64,000 nucleotides of DNA from Trichoplax adhaerens (taxonomy: Eukaryota > Placozoa > Uniplacotomia > Trichoplacea > Trichoplacidae): positions 966,510 to 1,030,509 of the forward strand of contig NW_002060953.1 in the NCBI RefSeq assembly GCF_000150275.1. The letters run 5' to 3'. The position numbers and the translations under genes were made by a program. Shown here piece after piece: positions 61,621-64,000 of this stretch. Positions within the stretch are counted from its first letter, which is position 1. The number at the start of each line of letters is the position of its first letter. The notes under the pieces were generated by a model. The model was not told the DNA's origin. It searched no databases and worked only from the letters and a program-made list of their open reading frames with translations.

Positions 61621-64000
61621 TAAATAATGAATAGATAATCGAATAGATAAAATTGATTTTAATTAATAAAGTAAACTATGCAAAAATTTTGAAATACATA
61701 ACCTTTGAACTTAAATTAACCACAAGTTTAAATTATAACTATTATTATTAGGGAAAGTAATCATTGACGCGACTGGAACTGGTTTACGAGTATATGTGTG
61801 TTTGATCTTAAATCATTTTTACAAGCCAGATTGCCAGCATATGAGTAAATACTCGCTAGTTACAGAAATCGATAGTTAATTTTTACAATCCGATGCTTAT
61901 ATCGAAGAAGTCATGGTTAGACTTGCCTTTGAGTAACAAGACTCTTTTATACCAACTAAATATCTATCATGCTAGTTTTATAAATTAAACTTTAATTTAT
62001 ATTGGCCACTTCAATTTCTTACTCTGCTATTTTTGCTGTACGAAAATACAATATATTAGCTATTTGCATTACTTGGCCATAACTTTTTCGATACGATCTG
62101 ATAGTTTCATGTCGACACATGATACAGTTGTCTTATTGTATCTTTGCGTAGGATTTATTGCTTATTTTACCATGATTTTGGTGATATCTACTGAATAGAG
62201 GTATTGAAACAACCTCATTACATCTATAAGATGTATGATTATTCGCTATGATCGAATAGGATGATAATTTGCCCGAGTACAATTTCTATTTAAGAGGTAA
62301 ATGGTATATTTTACTCGAAAAAGTTACATACAACTAATAAATCAATCGATTATTACCCAAACTATTAGTGTACGTCTGTGAATCGATGATGATGCAGTCA
62401 TGGTCAAATCAATGACTTTATTTTAACTATTTCGCAGAATAGATTGGAGTGGGATATGACTTTACGTCTGTATAGAGATTAAACATATAGTTCAAAGCTA
62501 AGTATTTACTGTAATGAAGTGAGGAAAGTTTTGGCAAACCGATTTCTGGTGCTGAAATCTGCTTCCATCGAAGTAGCAGGTACATAAAAATGCGCCTATA
62601 CTGTATTATTTCGGTAGATTACTGCCAGTTATCAATGCTTAACGTAGCCAGATAGAAAGTTCTTGCTAATCCACACTAATTTCAATATCGTCTTGTAATA
62701 ATTTCAGCTAATTAAGGTAGTTATGTGTTAGGAATACAGTGATAGTATACAGTGTAAAACTTTATGTTTAATAAAGTAAGTCTTGATAAATATTAAGAAC
62801 TCATACATTATACGTCCTTATGATTGAGTAGTTGAGAAAAATAAATAATTAAATAAGGCTTTCGAAAATATCGGCTACTGGTTGTAACAGAATAAAATTT
62901 CAGGCGATGAATAATATTACGGTACTTTCGTCTAATCTAGACGGTGTACGATGGAAAGAAACACCGAAAAAAATGCATTTAAGCAAGCAGGAACAAAATT
63001 TCTAGACATATACATTTATTCATCTTCGCATACAGATGACATTAAGCGTAAGGTATATAAAAGTTCAAAAAAATAATTAAATGTTATTTGCGCTACATTA
63101 ATTTCTTAGTAGCAGAGTGTGCTATTATTCCAATTACATTTTCCTCATCCACATGGCGATTAAAAGTAGACATTGCCTATTATTCAATTGTTGTCTTAGT
63201 CCGATGGTCATTAATGTCTTGTTTCTAAGATTTAAAATTGACAGTAAGCTACGCTAAATACAGTAAGAAATAATAATCATAATGTCATCACAGTCTGATA
63301 AATAATGAGGATATAGACAGGAATAGCTTAATGACAATCTTATTAATCGTACATGATATAGAAGAATTTTTCTAATTATTATTTTTTAGTCCAATGATAA
63401 AAGCTATAACAGAAATGAGTTATATGCAGAAGCCAATGAAAGATTATTAACATTCATTAAGTGAAAGAGAAAAGCCGTTAGGCAAATAAATGGTTATTCT
63501 AGAGAGAAATAGTCAACAATTCATAATCTATTGCGATACCAGTCTGTGAATTGCTACAATATTTATTAAATGGTACTGTCTTTCCATTTTGTTGTCGTAG
63601 GCAAAAGAGGATAAATTAATACTTTTAATAATGCAAGAAGTCGAAGTAGATTTAAAAATAGTCAAAAATTTTCATAACAATAAGAATTTCTCGACATAAA
63701 AATCTAGTTGCTGTCTTTATTATTCCTCTAATTGGAGATTAAAATCCCATTCCATGAAATGAGATGTTGACTTGGTATCATAATTTTTTCTATGGGAATT
63801 TGGAATCATACCACATGAAATCCATTCTTAGCATCAATCTTCTTTATAGAAACGCAATGATAGAACATGAAATCAGATAAATATCTTTGCGGTATCTTTA
63901 TCTTTGGTTTCATTAGACATTCCAAAAGAGATTCCCATTGCAATACATAAAATCTAGACAGTGTCCCATCAACGCGTCTACATAGTGTATATTGGAAGAA
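61621..64000. other. Right end, no gene recognised
   Basis: About 2.4 kb of AT-rich sequence after the CUB-type THSD7-like gene. No open frame of 60 codons or more and no recognisable exon was seen on either strand. Confidence 0.5.
61665..61670 (+). terminator. Likely polyadenylation signal of the CUB-type THSD7-like gene
   Basis: A canonical AATAAA 45 bases after the stop codon, in a plausible position for a short 3' UTR. Chance occurrence is possible in AT-rich DNA. Confidence 0.35.

Noticed and set aside
1-64000. tRNA genes, CRISPR arrays, transposase genes and viral genes
   Set aside because: No cloverleaf with A and B boxes, regular spacer array, or transposase, integrase or reverse-transcriptase motif was seen by eye.

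Overview
The window is animal nuclear DNA. It is strongly AT-rich, its genes are broken by many short GT-AG introns (from 68 bp upward), and nearly all recognisable proteins are metazoan types. These are a ROCO-type GTPase with a Death domain, the glucuronyltransferase B4GAT1, the nucleolar protein AATF/Che-1, the actin regulator EPS8, the Golgi SNARE BET1 and two THSD7-like thrombospondin-repeat proteins. The compact intron-rich genes and the mix of families suggest an early-branching animal; a placozoan (Trichoplax-like) is my best guess, but this is inference. I joined the exons by hand from reading frame, splice-site consensus and phase. Except where stated, every junction is phase-consistent.

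Layout: (1) 21-5150, minus: a TPR-ROC-COR GTPase whose last two exons probably add a Death domain; reading through instead gives a membrane-anchored end. (2) 5151-12355: nothing recognised. (3) 12356-14820, plus: a 7-exon B4GAT1 orthologue (413 aa). (4) 15252-18447, minus: a 12-exon AATF orthologue (559 aa), convergent with B4GAT1. (5) 18448-19243: an unresolved coding-like block. (6) 19245-20266: seven 146-bp tandem repeats with a two-unit higher-order pattern. (7) 20267-31169: about 11 kb without a recognisable gene. (8) 31170-39454, plus: a 21-exon EPS8 gene (PTB, SH3, actin-binding helix, SAM/PNT-like domain) with a very long Gln-rich tail. (9) 39455-43548: a long inverted repeat and no convincing gene. 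(10) 43549-44412, plus: BET1, first exon not found. (11) 45775-50581, minus, and 56414-61620, plus: two divergently transcribed THSD7-like paralogues, one ending in a transmembrane helix and cytoplasmic tail, the other in a CUB-like domain. They flank a 5.8 kb spacer with a sequencing gap and decayed repeats. (12) 61621-64000: nothing recognised.

The genes do not form a pathway or operon; they are independent housekeeping, cytoskeletal, secretory and adhesion genes. The points most worth attention are the TPR-ROC-COR-Death architecture with two possible C-termini, the diverged THSD7 pair, the Gln-rich EPS8 tail and the 146-bp dimeric repeat array. tRNA, rRNA and CRISPR elements were not seen.
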